From JBGPJM01 sp041485385 (GTDB lineage Bacteria; Planctomycetota; Phycisphaerae; Phycisphaerales; UBA1924), in assembly GCA_041485385.1 (NCBI GenBank), contig JBGPJM010000235.1, positions 1 to 7,365 on the forward strand: a stretch of 7,365 bases of DNA, in the 5' to 3' direction. This document shows, piece after piece, positions 6,911 through 7,365 of this stretch. The position numbers were made by a program, and so were the translations under genes. How positions within the stretch are numbered: position 1 is the first letter of the stretch; every line of letters starts with the position of its first letter. The notes under the pieces are model-generated. The model saw nothing but the letters and a program-made list of their open reading frames with translations, was not told where the DNA came from and did no database searches.

Positions 6911-7365
6911 CGGGCGGGTCTCCGGGCGATGGATGGGAGCGGGAGGCGGCGAGAACCGGGTAGATGGAAGTGTAAGGGAGGGCCTGTTGGGGTTTCGGGG
7001 ATGCGGGATATGCGGGATGTCGGATCTGGGAGGCGTTTGAGGCGTTAAGTCGTTAAGGCGTGGAGTGGTCGCGGGTGGGCTGGAGGTTTCGTGAGGTTTT
7101 TTGAGGTTCGTGGTGGGTTTTTTGAGGTTCGATGGGGGTTTTTTGAGGTTCGGCGGGGTTTTTTGAGGTTTTTGGGGGTTTTTTGAGGTTCTTTTTTGGG
7201 GTGTTTTTGATGTAAGTGGTTGTGGCGTGGGGAGTTGTGGTGGTTAGCGGTTGCTTGGTTGGGGCGGAACTGAGCAGTGAGCAGGAAGAAGTAAGCAGGA
7301 AGCAGAAGAGAAGAGAAGAGGGCGCGGGGGGACAGGGGGCGAGAAGGATCGAGAGATGTTGAGAA
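6911..7365. other. Non-coding leader region upstream of putA
   Basis: 455 bp with no supportable gene. From the putA start outward it holds: the putA ribosome binding site (6919-6925); a G-rich stretch with a 9-bp direct repeat ATGCGGGAT (7001-7009 and 7010-7018); GGCGTT repeats (about 7032-7060); the T6 repeat array (listed separately); a G/T-rich segment (7191-7265); and a polypurine segment (about 7271-7356) with three AGAAG units (7304-7318) and the 12-bp near-repeat GTGAGCAGGAAG / GTAAGCAGGAAG (7277-7288, 7291-7302). The putA promoter should lie here, but no clear -35/-10 pair was found on the minus strand. Base composition departs sharply from the flanking coding DNA: the plus strand is strongly enriched in G+T, then in G+A. 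Confidence 0.6.
7095..7190. repeat. Tandem array of five exact 14-bp T6-containing repeats, period 20-21 bp
   Basis: GGTTTTTTGAGGTT occurs exactly at 7095-7108, 7116-7129, 7137-7150, 7157-7170 and 7177-7190, so the starts are 21, 21, 20 and 20 bp apart. Spacers are 6-7 bp and mostly G-rich (CGTGGTG, CGATGGG, CGGCGG, TTTGGG). A degenerate 12/14 copy (GGTTTCGTGAGGTT, 7085-7098) overlaps the first unit, and further T-tracts follow at 7192-7197 and 7204-7208. On the minus strand, the putA-coding sense, the unit reads AACCTCAAAAAACC. The array ends 184 bp before the putA start. It could be an operator array for a DNA-binding protein, a bent-DNA element or a simple tandem repeat; the sequence alone does not decide. 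Confidence 0.85.

Noticed and set aside
6969..6974. TACACT on the minus strand as the putA -10 element
   Set aside because: It matches only four of six consensus bases, and the sequence 17 bp upstream (CGAAAC) does not resemble a -35 box.
4106..7048. A ~980-codon open frame on the plus strand antisense to putA
   Set aside because: The product is Gly/Asp/Leu/Val-rich with no family motif. It mirrors putA, whose motifs are unmistakable, and long antisense frames are expected from the codon bias of high-GC genes.
7095..7190. The repeat array considered as a CRISPR
   Set aside because: Repeats are 14 bp and spacers only 6-7 bp and similar to each other. There are no cas genes. It is a short tandem repeat, not a CRISPR.
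7344..7365. Possible plus-strand gene start: AAGGA (7344-7348) seven bases before ATG (7356-7358) at the right edge
   Set aside because: Spacing is good, but only three codons are visible and the surrounding DNA is purine-rich, so such a match can arise by chance. It needs sequence beyond the window.

Overview
This is a high-GC bacterial window with four complete genes on the minus strand, one complete gene on the plus strand, and one truncated gene at the left edge. A zinc ribbon of the form CxxCGYxLxGL...CPECGxxW, a TerC-PGPGW membrane protein and a DUF2934-like N-terminus together suggest Planctomycetota, perhaps a Phycisphaerae-type lineage. That placement is inference from motif style, because the window has no rRNA or other phylogenetic marker.

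Layout from left to right: (1) 1-113, minus, the N-terminus of a probable small DUF2934-type protein cut by the window edge. (2) 114-334, a divergent intergenic region with a G8 tract. (3) 335-1792, plus, a TerC-family integral membrane protein fused to a C-terminal PGPGW transmembrane domain. (4) 1778-2611, minus, a small PD-(D/E)XK nuclease-like protein that starts at GTG and overlaps the terC-like gene tail-to-tail by 15 bp. (5) 2659-3171, minus, a diverged beta-carbonic-anhydrase-like protein that keeps the CxDxR and HxxC zinc motifs. (6) 3245-3781, minus, a two-helix membrane protein with a C-terminal zinc ribbon. (7) 3809-6910, minus, putA, a bifunctional proline dehydrogenase / glutamate-semialdehyde dehydrogenase without the N-terminal DNA-binding domain. 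(8) 6911-7365, a 455-bp non-coding leader of putA with a tandem array of five exact 14-bp repeats, each holding a T6 tract, followed by a polypurine stretch.

The four minus-strand genes (putA, zinc-ribbon membrane protein, carbonic-anhydrase-like protein, nuclease-like protein) are separated by only 27, 73 and 47 bp with no visible terminator, so they may form one transcription unit read leftward from the repeat-bearing leader. PutA converts proline to glutamate. The other three have no obvious role in that pathway, and a shared function is not established. No tRNA, rRNA, CRISPR, transposase or phage gene was seen. The least explained element is the helically spaced T-tract repeat array upstream of putA.
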